Positions 7,257 to 16,251 of a stretch of 44,232 nucleotides of DNA are shown here, in pieces. Position numbers and translations under genes: made by a program. The stretch comes from Sphingomonadaceae bacterium (GTDB lineage: Bacteria; Pseudomonadota; Alphaproteobacteria; Sphingomonadales; Sphingomonadaceae): contig JANYGB010000052.1 in NCBI GenBank assembly GCA_025359445.1, positions 1 through 44,232 of the forward strand, given 5' to 3'. The notes beneath the pieces were generated by a model. That model made no database searches and was not told where the DNA came from. It was given only the letters and a program-made list of their open reading frames with translations. The number at the start of each line of letters is the position of its first letter. Within the stretch, counting starts at the first letter, position 1.

Positions 7257-8192
7257 ATGAAGAATTACAACCGGGTAATGCTCGGACGAAAAAGTATTTA
7301 TGCGAAGGCGTGCTTTGAAGGCGGGTTTGCGGGCACCGACTTCGACTTGCATGAAGACCTGACCGGTAAGTTCACGGAGACGTGGCGACCGTTCAATGCG
7401 GCATACATACCCGTTTATCTCAAAATCCATCCTGACAAGAGCAGGGTGGCTGCCGGACTGGCCTGCGGCGCGATCTGGACGGTTTCCAAGATGCTACGAC
7501 CGGGCGATGTGATCCTCTCACCCGATGGCACAGGCCGCTACCGGGTCGGCGAGATTGAGGGGGAGTATTCGTATGCGCACGGCGAAATCCTTCCCCACCG
7601 CCGCACCGTTTGCTGGCATGATGCCTATATAGACCGGGCAACAATGAGCGAGGCGTTGCGGAACTCGACCGGATCAATCGGCACGGTCTCGAATATCAAT
7701 GGTCACGCGGAGGAAATCGAGGCGCTGATTGCTGGGATGCCCATACCTGCCGCCGCGGCGGTGATGACGAGCGAAGGGTTAATTGAAGACCCTGTCGCTT
7801 TTGGCATGGAAAAGCACCTTGAGGACTTTCTGGTCGCTAACTGGAGCCAAACGGAGCTGGGCCGCGACTATGATATTTTCACGGACGATGGCGAGATCGT
7901 CGGGCAGCAATACCTGACTGATACTGGCGCGCTGGATATTCTGGCGATCAGCAAAGATCGCAAGCGCCTGCTTGTTGTGGAGCTGAAAAAGGGCCGCGCC
8001 AGCGACGCGGTTGTCGGACAAATCCTGCGCTACATGGGTTTTGTGCAAGAGGAACTGGCGGAAGAGGGGCAAATCGTGGAAGGTGCGGTGATCGCGCTGG
8101 ATGATGACCACCGCATCCGTCGGGCGCTGGCAATGGTGCCGAGCGTCAGCTTCTTTCGATACAAGGTATCTTTCCAACTTCTTCGCGCCTGA
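7257..8192 (+). CDS. Modified-base-reader-like domain fused to a NucS-like nuclease
   Basis: A 311-residue protein started at ATG 7257, with GGGGGAT seven bases upstream; ATG 7239 is an alternative. Residues ~8-145 fit the PUA/EVE-like domain seen at the N-terminus of restriction proteins: WTVSKMLRPGDVILSP, then YRVGEIEGEYSY and HRRTVCWHDAYIDR. Residues ~180-300 form a NucS/RecB-like nuclease: EKHLEDFLVANW, D227 in ALDILAI, VVELKKG with E242 and K244, and Q255 in GQILRYMG. A reader plus a PD-(D/E)xK nuclease suggests a type IV-like enzyme that cuts modified DNA. It converges with hsdR, 28 bases away. The nuclease assignment is firmer than the reader. Confidence 0.75.
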   Translation: MKNYNRVMLGRKSIYAKACFEGGFAGTDFDLHEDLTGKFTETWRPFNAAYIPVYLKIHPDKSRVAAGLACGAIWTVSKMLRPGDVILSPDGTGRYRVGEIEGEYSYAHGEILPHRRTVCWHDAYIDRATMSEALRNSTGSIGTVSNINGHAEEIEALIAGMPIPAAAAVMTSEGLIEDPVAFGMEKHLEDFLVANWSQTELGRDYDIFTDDGEIVGQQYLTDTGALDILAISKDRKRLLVVELKKGRASDAVVGQILRYMGFVQEELAEEGQIVEGAVIALDDDHRIRRALAMVPSVSFFRYKVSFQLLRA

Positions 8193-8220
8193 TCATTTGA
8201 GATATGGGGCTTAATCAGAA

Positions 8221-11200
8221 TTAGTCTGTTTCGTCATCCTTCACTTCACCCCTGATGCGCTCGTAAACTTCTCGGGCGAGATGATCCTGTGCTGCGGTTC
8301 GGAAGTGCCTGTCGCTCATCACGCGATTGAAAATATCGTCATTGCCTTCCATTCGCTGGATAAACAGGTCATCTAGAACGCGCCCGAAATATGCCGAGAA
8401 GTTAGACAGGCTGTTTGCTTGGGCTGCCTCTACGATCCTTTCATTGTTCTCGGCGGTGGCGCGGACCTGATCGAAGAAGAGCTGGTCGGCTTCGGTGAAA
8501 TCGGTACCGAAACGCTCGTTGAGGTTATCCACCAAGGTTGAGAGTGCGACTTTGGTGTCCTTCTCGCGTGCAGTTCCTACGTCGGTGGGACCTTTGAGTG
8601 GATCGGCTTCGCCGTCTGACAGGTCGATGGTGCCTTCGCCGACCTGCTGTAATCGGAAGAACTTGAGAGCCACGTCATCGGCGAGTGTGAACCTTGTGCC
8701 GTCACCGGGCCGGGGTAACTTGGGCGCCAGATTGCGCAGAAAGGCATACAGCTGTTCTAGCCCATCGTCGAAGTAAGGCATGATTTGTGACAGGAAGGAA
8801 TAGAGGTTGCAGAAGGCCGTCAGCCGTCCACGAAATTCTTCCCGCAGCGGCTCGTCAAGGTTATTGAAGTGGTCGACAGACCGGTCGAGCACCGCATTCA
8901 TCATCTGGTGATCGTGACCGCTAGGCTCACGTCTTTTCTTGAACCAGACTTCGGAAAAGTCGGTCACTTCGGCGGGCGTGAAAACGGCAGCTTGCAACAG
9001 CTTGTTGTGCAGCTCGTTCAGCTTGTGCGGGTCGGCATTCTCGCCAACCGGCGTCGCCTCGTAATAGGGCTTGAACGCCTTGAAGATTTCCGCTTCCTCG
9101 TTCTTGAAATCGAGGACGAAGGTTTTCGTTTTGCCGGGCGCAGTGCGGTTGAGCCGCGAGAGGGTTTGCACCGCCTGGACACCGGCTAGCTTCTTCACTA
9201 CATACATGGTCTGAAGAAGTGGCTGGTCGAACCCGGTCTGATATTTCTCTGCCACGATCAGCACGCGGTAATCATCGCCGCCGAACCGTTCGGGCAGTTC
9301 CCGCTCCGACAGGCCATCATTCATGCCGACTTCGGTGAACGACGTTCCGGGCGCGGCAGGGTCTTCCACCGTGCCGGAGAACGCCACCAGCGCCCGGATG
9401 CCGTGATACCCGCGCTCGCGGATATAGGCGTCGAACGCTTGCTTGTATTTCACGGCGGACAGGCGAGAGCCGGTCACGACCATCGCTTTGGCGCGGCCTC
9501 CCAGCTCGTGCATCACCTTCAAGCGGAAGTGCTCCACGATCACCGCGACGATCTGCCCGACATTGACCGGGTGCAGTTCCAGATACTGGCCCAGCGCCTT
9601 GGCCGCCGCCTTCTTGGGCACATTCGGATCGCCCTCGATCTGCTTCACCAGCCCGAAGAACCGCTTGTAGGTGGTGTAGTTCTCCAGCACGTCGAGGATG
9701 AAGCCTTCCTCGATAGCCTGCCGCATCGTATATTCGTGGAACGGTGACGCGCCACTTGGCCCCGGCTCGTCAAACACCGCCTTGGTTTTGAACTTGGGCG
9801 TCGCTGTGAAGGCGAAGAAGCTCAAGTTGGGCTGGCGGGCGCGCTGTAGCACTTCCTGCCTGATAGTCGCTTTGGCGGCGTCAGAGAGGTCATCGTCTTC
9901 CACCTCGTCGATCTGGTTGGCGATGGCGTCGGCAATGCCATCCTTGTTCAGGATGCCTTTCAGCGCCTTCACAGTCTCGCCGGACTGGCTGCTATGCGCT
10001 TCGTCCACGATTACGGCGAAACGCCGGTTGCGCGTTTCCAGCGCCAGCGTTTCGCCCTTGCCCTCCATCGTCTTGATGGCTTGGCTGATGAAGGGGAACT
10101 TCTGGATGGTCGAGATGATCACCGGCGTGCCGTTCGACAGAGCGCGGGCAAGCTGCTGCGTATTTTCGTCGATCTTCTCGACCACGCCGGTCTTGTGCTC
10201 GAACTGATAGATGGTGTTCTGCAACTGCTGATCGAGAACGCGACGGTCGGTGATGACGATGACTGAGTGGAACACCTTTTCGTCATTGGCGTCATGAAGC
10301 GAGGCCAGCCGGTGTGCCAGCCATGCGATGCTGTTCGATTTGCCGGAACCCGCCGAATGTTGGATCAAATAGTTGTGCCCGGACCCATGGCGGCGCGTGT
10401 GATCGACCAGCCGCCGCACGGCATCAAGCTGGTGGTAGCGCGGGAAGATCATGGTTTCTCGCCGGATGACGCGAGAGCCACTTGGCGTTTGCACCGTTCT
10501 TTCGGTGATCTCCAGATGCATGAACCGCTGGAGAATATCGAGCAGGCTGTCAGCCGCCAGCACCTCATCCCACAGGTAGTGCGTTTTCCAGTTGCCCTCA
10601 ACGGGCGGGTTGCCCGGGCCAGAGTTGTGGCCCCGGTTGAACGGCAGGAACAAGGTTTCGTTGCCCTTCAGCTCCGTGGCCATCCACACTTCGTCGGGAT
10701 CGACCGCGAAATGAACCAGCGCGCGTTCCTTGAAGCGGAATAGCAGGTCACGCCCGTCGCGGTCGGTCTTGTATTGCTTGCAGGCATCCTCGGCCCGCTG
10801 ATGGGTCAGCGGATTTTTCAGCTCCGCCGTCACCACTGGCAGGCCGTTGATGGCGATCACCACATCGATGACGCACTTGCGCTTGCCGCCGTCCGGGCGC
10901 TTGAGCACCTCGGAGATAAACTCGACCTGCCGGGTGATAGTGAGGCGGTTGGTAGCATACCGGGCAGCCGCCTCGGGGTTCATGCCCGAGTTGGGCCGGA
11001 AATAGGCCAGACGCAGCGTCTTGCCATAGCACTTGAAGCCATGGCGCAGGACACCGAGTGCACCCTTGCTGGTCAGCTCCTTGGTCAGACTGTCGAGCAC
11101 CGTGGCGGCAGTGCGGTCCTGGAGCATGGCCTCAAGGCTGTCCCATCTCGCAGGTTGGCTTGCCCTGATGAACGCGATCACCTCATCGGGGAACAGTGCC

Positions 11201-11304
11201 AGAGCCGCGTCATAGGTCTTGGGATCGCCCTTGGCGTAGCATTTAGTTTGAAGCAGCCCATATTCGATGGCGCGCTCAAAATCTGCTTCGGTGTGCCCGG
11301 CCAT
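8221..11304 (-). CDS. hsdR: Type I restriction enzyme, R (motor and nuclease) subunit
   Basis: At 1,027 residues it is full length for HsdR. The N-terminal nuclease has D147, then E161-L-K163 (ELK), the type I PD-(D/E)xK signature. The helicase motor follows, with Walker A AGSGKS near 318-323, DEAH at 434-437, FAFTATP near 500, and motif VI QTLSRLNRTAPGK. The C-terminal helical region (after ~850) normally contacts the methylase complex. It is the last gene of hsdM-hsdS-X-hsdR; its ATG lies 3 bases after the stop of X, with AGGATG as a likely ribosome site. The complex translocates DNA from unmodified target sites and cuts it at a distance. No frameshift or missing motif is seen. Confidence 0.95.
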   Translation of the reverse strand: MAGHTEADFERAIEYGLLQTKCYAKGDPKTYDAALALFPDEVIAFIRASQPARWDSLEAMLQDRTAATVLDSLTKELTSKGALGVLRHGFKCYGKTLRLAYFRPNSGMNPEAAARYATNRLTITRQVEFISEVLKRPDGGKRKCVIDVVIAINGLPVVTAELKNPLTHQRAEDACKQYKTDRDGRDLLFRFKERALVHFAVDPDEVWMATELKGNETLFLPFNRGHNSGPGNPPVEGNWKTHYLWDEVLAADSLLDILQRFMHLEITERTVQTPSGSRVIRRETMIFPRYHQLDAVRRLVDHTRRHGSGHNYLIQHSAGSGKSNSIAWLAHRLASLHDANDEKVFHSVIVITDRRVLDQQLQNTIYQFEHKTGVVEKIDENTQQLARALSNGTPVIISTIQKFPFISQAIKTMEGKGETLALETRNRRFAVIVDEAHSSQSGETVKALKGILNKDGIADAIANQIDEVEDDDLSDAAKATIRQEVLQRARQPNLSFFAFTATPKFKTKAVFDEPGPSGASPFHEYTMRQAIEEGFILDVLENYTTYKRFFGLVKQIEGDPNVPKKAAAKALGQYLELHPVNVGQIVAVIVEHFRLKVMHELGGRAKAMVVTGSRLSAVKYKQAFDAYIRERGYHGIRALVAFSGTVEDPAAPGTSFTEVGMNDGLSERELPERFGGDDYRVLIVAEKYQTGFDQPLLQTMYVVKKLAGVQAVQTLSRLNRTAPGKTKTFVLDFKNEEAEIFKAFKPYYEATPVGENADPHKLNELHNKLLQAAVFTPAEVTDFSEVWFKKRREPSGHDHQMMNAVLDRSVDHFNNLDEPLREEFRGRLTAFCNLYSFLSQIMPYFDDGLEQLYAFLRNLAPKLPRPGDGTRFTLADDVALKFFRLQQVGEGTIDLSDGEADPLKGPTDVGTAREKDTKVALSTLVDNLNERFGTDFTEADQLFFDQVRATAENNERIVEAAQANSLSNFSAYFGRVLDDLFIQRMEGNDDIFNRVMSDRHFRTAAQDHLAREVYERIRGEVKDDETD

Positions 11305-11307
11305 TCG

Positions 11308-11946
11308 TCAAACATCCTGCACAGAGCTATTTTGAAGTTCCGTTAAGGAACGACCCTGCACTTCATCAAAATGGTAATAGCGGATTGATGGGTCAGCAAG
11401 AAGCTGTCGATTGGCATCGATATAGGCATCTGGCGTCGCGTTGTCTGCGAAAACGAACTTCCGCAGCTTTATTCGCTGCTTGTCACCAGTATATTGCTCA
11501 ACCGTTTTTTTCAGGGCGCTGACCCAACATGCGCCAGCCTTCAGTTGCGGAACGATTTTTTCGGCGGTCAAACCCTTTGATTTGAACTCGATGCAGTCAG
11601 CGTGAAAAGTCCTGTGGTTCACATAGAACACAACGAAGTCACACCTTTTTGACCATGGTTTCGACGTATCGTCGAGAAAGTGAAAGAGTGCAGGTTTGCT
11701 TTTTTTATTTTTCTTGTCTTTGTCAGGAGCTTCTTGCTGCTTTTCAAAATCGTCGCTGTCCAGTTTGAAGGCCATCCCCACGCCCGGAATGAGTAGCTCG
11801 ATCTTGCGTGTTTGCGGCCTTACGTCCTCGGGCCTGAAATACTTTTCGGACAGGATGACTTTCCCGTCCGCTCCATCGTGAACGACATATTCGCCGTTCA
11901 CGTAGGCTTTGAGGTGCTGAAAATACGTGGCGGCAGCCAAGCTCAC
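11308..11946 (-). CDS. Unrecognised gene X inside the type I restriction operon; nuclease-like motif
   Basis: A 212-residue protein. Its GTG start overlaps the hsdS stop as GTGA, so it is probably translationally coupled, and it ends 3 bases before hsdR. Residues ~70-85 are Lys-rich and disordered-looking. Then follows CDFVVFYV (D103), DCIEFKS (E120, K122) and an amphipathic helix (AEKIVPQLKAGACWVSAL). The D-x16-E-x-K spacing is that of a PD-(D/E)xK nuclease, though it rests on few residues. I know no standard type I subunit of this form. It could be an accessory nuclease, an anti-restriction or control protein, or a cargo gene in the slot between hsdS and hsdR. Confidence 0.7.
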   Translation of the reverse strand: MSLAAATYFQHLKAYVNGEYVVHDGADGKVILSEKYFRPEDVRPQTRKIELLIPGVGMAFKLDSDDFEKQQEAPDKDKKNKKSKPALFHFLDDTSKPWSKRCDFVVFYVNHRTFHADCIEFKSKGLTAEKIVPQLKAGACWVSALKKTVEQYTGDKQRIKLRKFVFADNATPDAYIDANRQLLADPSIRYYHFDEVQGRSLTELQNSSVQDV

Positions 11947-13232
11947 TGCAAGCCTTCAATCTGGCCTGTCACCGCTGCGGTAATCAGCGCCGAGCGATAT
12001 TCGGTCAGCCTGTTTATTGATTGGGAAACGGCTCGTTCCAAATGGTCGCACCGGGTTCGTGCAGCATTGATATGTGGGACAATGCTTCGTTGCTCATCAA
12101 GCGGGGGCAGTGCGACGATAACATTATCGACCTGCTCAAAGCCGAGGCCCTGCTTTGTGCCGCCTTGTCCGCTCAGCTCGAACTGCGCTTTGGTGACATC
12201 TGACCAAAGGAAGTCGACGAGAAAATCAGGATCGACCTGCGAATTATCAGGCCGGAAAAGTGCAAGGTGCTGATTGATAAATGCACCCGTGTAGTTGTCA
12301 CGAACAATCGCCACGGACCCAAGCTCGGCAGTGATCGTGATGAGTATATCCCCGGCTTGTGTTGACGTGCGCTTGCCCTCGTTCACGCCATCGAGTTGCA
12401 CAAAGCGGAGATCGCTATCGTCGATTTCAACTCCACCTTTGGTGACGTTTGTCATGCGAAGGAACACGTCGCCATCGTCAGCGTAGTAGTCGCCCCAGCC
12501 ACGGGAGCCACTTGTCAAAAAGAGCTTGAGCCGCTTGAGCGGCATAACCTCCCAATGGGTGGGGATTTGGCCGAGCCAATCAATGCCGCTGTCCTTCATG
12601 GGCGCGGCGGGGTTCAGGCCCTTGGTGACGGCCTGCGTGATGACCGCCTGCCGCTTCTCGGCCAGCCGCTCCAGCAGCGCCAGCTTGCGGGCAATCAACC
12701 CGTCAATCTGCGCCAACCTCTCATCCAGAAACCCAGCGATCCGACGCTGGATGTCGATTGCAGGCAACGGCGTTTGCCAGTCTTTGAGAAATCGTTCCGG
12801 CACACGCTTTTGGCCGCCGGCACCAAGCATTTCCGCCGATCCGTAACTGCGAAAATCATCGGCCATCGTCACATAAAACAAAAACCGGGTATCGAGATTT
12901 GGGTTGGCCCGAATGACGTGCAGTTCCGTGGTGCCGAAGGCGACCTCATTGTGCAGGCCGGTCGCATAGGCACCTTTACCGTTTTCAAAGCACGGGGTGA
13001 TTTTGGCGACGACCACGTCATCATCGCAAAAATAGGTGTAGCCGGTGTAGACTTCATCAACGGTTCGGATCTCATCCAGACGCAAGCCGCCTAGCTCTCC
13101 GACAGCATCCATCGGAACAAATGAAACCTCGTCGTCATCGTGAAGCCTGATTTCCGATTTGACGGGGTTCAACCGGGCGTCGAAGCGCAATCGCCGGTTG
13201 GACCAACCTTCGGGCAACATTGCAGTTATCAC
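11943..13232 (-). CDS. hsdS: Type I restriction enzyme, S (specificity) subunit
   Basis: A 429-residue protein with the usual two target-recognition domains. The first spans about 1-160 and ends in LPAIDIQRRIAGFLDERLAQIDGLIARKLALLERLAEKRQAVITQAVTKGL, the conserved spacer helix. The second opens with GQIPTHWEVMPLKRLK (~220) and ends in LPPLDEQRSIVPHINAARTRCDHL, the matching C-terminal helix. It chooses the bipartite DNA target for methylation and cutting. The GTG start at 13232 overlaps the hsdM stop as GTGA; ATG at 13220 (MLPEGW) is an alternative that fits family N-termini. The target sequence cannot be read from the protein. Confidence 0.93.
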   Translation of the reverse strand: MITAMLPEGWSNRRLRFDARLNPVKSEIRLHDDDEVSFVPMDAVGELGGLRLDEIRTVDEVYTGYTYFCDDDVVVAKITPCFENGKGAYATGLHNEVAFGTTELHVIRANPNLDTRFLFYVTMADDFRSYGSAEMLGAGGQKRVPERFLKDWQTPLPAIDIQRRIAGFLDERLAQIDGLIARKLALLERLAEKRQAVITQAVTKGLNPAAPMKDSGIDWLGQIPTHWEVMPLKRLKLFLTSGSRGWGDYYADDGDVFLRMTNVTKGGVEIDDSDLRFVQLDGVNEGKRTSTQAGDILITITAELGSVAIVRDNYTGAFINQHLALFRPDNSQVDPDFLVDFLWSDVTKAQFELSGQGGTKQGLGFEQVDNVIVALPPLDEQRSIVPHINAARTRCDHLERAVSQSINRLTEYRSALITAAVTGQIEGLQ

Positions 13233-15469
13233 GCCACTAGCCCTTGCAGCATATCGGCAATCTCGCCTTCAAGCTTGGTGATTTCGGTTTCGATTTCGGC
13301 TAGCGGGCGCGGCGGTTTGTAGACGTAGAAATGCCGGTTCATGGGGATTTCATAGCCCACCTTGGTCTTGGAATAATCGACCCAAGCATCGGGCACATGC
13401 AGCAGCACCTCGGCACGAATATAGTCTTCGATCACGCCGCGCATGGTGGCAACCAGATCGTCATTCGGGCTGTCCGGCCCAAAGAATAAGGGCAGCCTGG
13501 CGCCGCGCTGGGCGGCGTTTTGCGGTTCGTTGATGGCACGGGCAAACGCATCCGGCAGATCCGGGTAGGCAGGCAACGGGATATTCTCGGTATCACGCAA
13601 CTCGCTATCCGGCTCGGGACGGCCCTTACTATCACGGCAAATTTCGGCCTGTGGATCACGCTCGCCCAGCGCGGCGAAGATTGCCTTTTTGAGCGGGCCG
13701 GGCACCTTGCGCCCGAACCGCTTGGCGGCGCGGTCAAGGTCAGCCTCGAAGGCGTCCCGGTCCATGTAGCGACCCTTGCCCTCCAGCGAGGCAACGATCT
13801 CACGGATCACCTGTTGTTCCTCGCGGCCTTCTGCTTCCTCCCGCGCTGCCGCAGCTTCATCCTTGCGCTTCTTGGAAACGGAAAGGCTGGCAAAAGCCGA
13901 CTGATCGTCGAGGAGGGCGATGCGGTCTGGCGTGGCCTCGAAGTTCAGGCGAAGCGGACGTTCGACCGTGACCTTGAGGAAGCCAAACTCGTGATTGTGG
14001 AAAATCCTGCTGACAATGCGCTCTTCCGGTTGGCCGTCGACGGTGACAACGGCGGTCTCGCCATCCTTGTTGTTACCATAGAGCCGGGTCAGCTCGGCAA
14101 TCTGATCATCGCCCGGCGCGTCGCTGATCTCGTTGCGCTTGTTGTTCAGGCTCTTCTTCATCTTGCGGAAGAAGCGCGTGCCGTCGATCAACTGCACTTT
14201 GCCCCTGCGCTCGGGAGCCTTCCGGTTGGTGACCAACCATATGTAGGTGAAGATGCCAGTGTTGTAGAAAAGCTGGTCGGGCATGGCGACGATGGCGTCG
14301 AGCCAATCGTTTTCGATGATCCAGCGCCGGATATTGGACGGGCCGGAGGCGGCGTCACCACTGAACAGCGGCGAGCCGTTGAAGATGATCGCGATCTTCG
14401 ATCCTTCGCCGCCCTGATCCGGAGCAGCGTGCATCTTGGAAATCATATGCTGGAGGAATAGCAGCGATCCATCGTTGATGGCGGGCAGGCCCGCGCCGAA
14501 GCGACCCGAGAAGCCCAGCTCGGCATGTTCCTTGCCGACAACCTTTTGTTGGTCTTTCCATTCCACGCCGAACGGCGGGTTGGCCAGCATGTAGTGGAAC
14601 TGCCGGTCGGCAAAGCCGTCGCCGGTCTTGCCGTCGCCCAACGTGTCGCCCAGCACGATGTGGTCGGTTTCTTCGTCCTTTATGAGCATGTCCGAGCAGC
14701 ATATTGCCCAGCTCTCATCGTTGTATTCCTGGCCGAACAGCGCGAGGTTGGCCGAGCCATTCCCGCGCAGGATCGCCTCTTCCGAGACAGACAGCATCCC
14801 GCCTGTACCGCAGGTGGGATCGTAGATTTCTTTATAGACGCCGGGTTTGTAGACATCTTCCTCGCCAGTGTAGATCAGGCTGGTCATTAGCCGGATCACC
14901 TCACGCGGTGTGAAGTGGTCTCCAGCTTCCTCGTTCGCCTGCTCATTGAAACGCATGACAAGGTGCTCGAACACATATCCCATTTGGATGTTGTCGATCT
15001 TGCCCGGATGCAAGTCGATGTCGGCCATCGCCTTTACAATGTTGAACAGCCGGTTGCTGGCATCCAGCTTCTCGATCTGCTCGCCGAACTTGAACTTCTC
15101 GAAAATGCGGTGCGCCGTGGCGGAGAAGCCGTTGATGTAGGACACGAGGTTCGGGGCGATATTCTCGCTATCGCCCAACAGCTTGGCGAAGGTGAACGGG
15201 CTGACATTGTAAAGCGGCTGCTTGCGGTCAGGATCGACGATTTTGGTCAGTAGTTTGGGAATGGCTTTTTCCGACGTGCCAGCAGCAATCAGGCGCTTGT
15301 GCTCTTTGACTACTGCATCCTTAGTCGGCTCCAGCACGCAATCGAGCCGTCGCAGCACGATCATAGGCAGCATCACCAGCCGGTATTGAGGCGGGCGATA
15401 AGGACCGCGCAGCCGGTTGGCGATTTCCCAGATCTTCCCAGCGATCTCTTTGTGCTGTTCAGTAAGCAA
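13229..15469 (-). CDS. hsdM: Type I restriction enzyme, M (adenine-N6 methylase) subunit
   Basis: A 746-residue protein started at TTG 15469 (LTEQHKEIAGKIWEIANRLRG), with GGGGAA just upstream; no ATG fits the family start. The N-terminal helical domain is followed by the methylase: DPTCGTGG near 217 binds S-adenosylmethionine, and NPPFG near 297 is the adenine-N6 catalytic motif. Both are intact. The C-terminal ~250 residues (PLRLNFEATPDRIAL onward) are typical of the longer HsdM subfamily. It heads the operon and overlaps hsdS by four bases. With HsdS it protects host DNA; with HsdR it forms the restriction complex. Confidence 0.93.
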   Translation of the reverse strand: MLTEQHKEIAGKIWEIANRLRGPYRPPQYRLVMLPMIVLRRLDCVLEPTKDAVVKEHKRLIAAGTSEKAIPKLLTKIVDPDRKQPLYNVSPFTFAKLLGDSENIAPNLVSYINGFSATAHRIFEKFKFGEQIEKLDASNRLFNIVKAMADIDLHPGKIDNIQMGYVFEHLVMRFNEQANEEAGDHFTPREVIRLMTSLIYTGEEDVYKPGVYKEIYDPTCGTGGMLSVSEEAILRGNGSANLALFGQEYNDESWAICCSDMLIKDEETDHIVLGDTLGDGKTGDGFADRQFHYMLANPPFGVEWKDQQKVVGKEHAELGFSGRFGAGLPAINDGSLLFLQHMISKMHAAPDQGGEGSKIAIIFNGSPLFSGDAASGPSNIRRWIIENDWLDAIVAMPDQLFYNTGIFTYIWLVTNRKAPERRGKVQLIDGTRFFRKMKKSLNNKRNEISDAPGDDQIAELTRLYGNNKDGETAVVTVDGQPEERIVSRIFHNHEFGFLKVTVERPLRLNFEATPDRIALLDDQSAFASLSVSKKRKDEAAAAREEAEGREEQQVIREIVASLEGKGRYMDRDAFEADLDRAAKRFGRKVPGPLKKAIFAALGERDPQAEICRDSKGRPEPDSELRDTENIPLPAYPDLPDAFARAINEPQNAAQRGARLPLFFGPDSPNDDLVATMRGVIEDYIRAEVLLHVPDAWVDYSKTKVGYEIPMNRHFYVYKPPRPLAEIETEITKLEGEIADMLQGLVA

Positions 15470-15736
15470 GATGTTCCCCAATCCGCAGTGTATGCCGCTA
15501 CATGCCAAGGCGATGTGAACAAGTCACTGGTGCAGTTTGGCTGCATCGACGATTACGCTCGAATTTGCTGCAATTGGAGGGAAGTAACCTGCGTGGCGCC
15601 GCTGCCTGACTGCACAGAAGGAAAGATTTTTGCCACAACGTCCCGAAGAGCGAAGCAAAAGACCCCTTAAAAGGCCCCTTTTTGGATCTTCTGCGGAAGT
15701 GGACACAAACTTTTTTGACCTAAGTCATTGAAAGTA
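15470..15736. other. Island-chromosome junction DNA
   Basis: No gene is seen between hsdM and tRNA-Val. The stretch should hold the hsdM promoter. It contains CCCCTTAAAAGGCCCC (15663-15678), an imperfect palindrome. If the region to the left is a tRNA-borne island, the attachment site would lie within the tRNA 3' end at the right edge of this stretch. Confidence 0.4.
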
Positions 15737-15811
15737 TGGTGGGCGCGGCAGGGATTGAACCTGCGACCCCACCCGTGTGAAGGGTGTGCTCTACCACTGA
15801 GCTACGCGCCC
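15737..15811 (-). tRNA. tRNA-Val (anticodon CAC)
   Basis: Read on the minus strand, the acceptor arm GGGCGCG pairs with CGCGCCC and is followed by an encoded ACCA. The T arm is GCAGG-TTCAATC-CCTGC. The anticodon arm is CACCC-TTCACAC-GGGTG, giving anticodon CAC, which reads GUG (Val). The 3' end faces the accessory region, the usual orientation for integrases that use tRNA genes. Confidence 0.95.
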
Positions 15812-15888
15812 GCTTGCGCGGTGACGCGGGCCATTAGAGGCGCGGGGGTGAATTGACAAGCCGGGAAAGCGCTTTAGGTGCCGCTGCC

Positions 15889-16209
15889 ATGAGTGACGAG
15901 ACCCCCCCGCAAGACAGCCCCGCAGCGCCTGCTCCGGCCAGCGCTCCGGACCTGCCGCCTAACCGCATCGCGGCCGATCCGCGCAGCGAGTTTTTCGATT
16001 CCGAAAAGTTGCAGCGCGGGATCGGGATCCGCTTCAAGGGCAGCGTGCGGCGCGATGTCGAGGAATATTGCATCAGCGAGGGTTGGGTGAAGGTTCAGGC
16101 CGGAAAAACCATGGACCGTCATGGCCGCCCCTTGTTGCTCAAGCTCAACGGCCCGGTCGAAGCCTGGTTCGAAGATCTGGGCGAAAATCCGCCGCTGGCC
16201 CACGCCTGA
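15889..16209 (+). CDS. DUF3297 family protein
   Basis: A 106-residue protein started at ATG 15889, with AGGTG upstream; the frame extends to 15853 without support. The first ~30 residues are Pro/Ala-rich and probably flexible. The conserved core follows: DPRSEFFDSEKLQRGIGIRFKG, then VEEYCISEGWVKV, AGKTMDRHGRPLLLKLNGPVEAWFED. This matches the small DUF3297 family common in alphaproteobacteria, whose role is unknown. It is the first core gene right of tRNA-Val and marks the return to chromosomal DNA. A short GGGGTTTCAAACCCC hairpin follows at 16222-16236. Confidence 0.85.
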   Translation: MSDETPPQDSPAAPAPASAPDLPPNRIAADPRSEFFDSEKLQRGIGIRFKGSVRRDVEEYCISEGWVKVQAGKTMDRHGRPLLLKLNGPVEAWFEDLGENPPLAHA

Positions 16210-16251
16210 TCGCGCACAGACGGGGTTTCAAACCCCTCAAAATGCAAATTG

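Noticed and set aside
298..15689. A shared 14-mer (CCCTTTTTGGATCT) at 298-311 and 15676-15689 as possible attachment repeats
   Set aside because: A 14-base match is expected several times by chance in 44 kb, the flanks diverge at once, and the tRNA end does not take part.
16222..16236. GGGGTTTCAAACCCC as a terminator after the DUF3297 gene
   Set aside because: The loop is too tight and no T-run follows; I mention it only in the gene entry.
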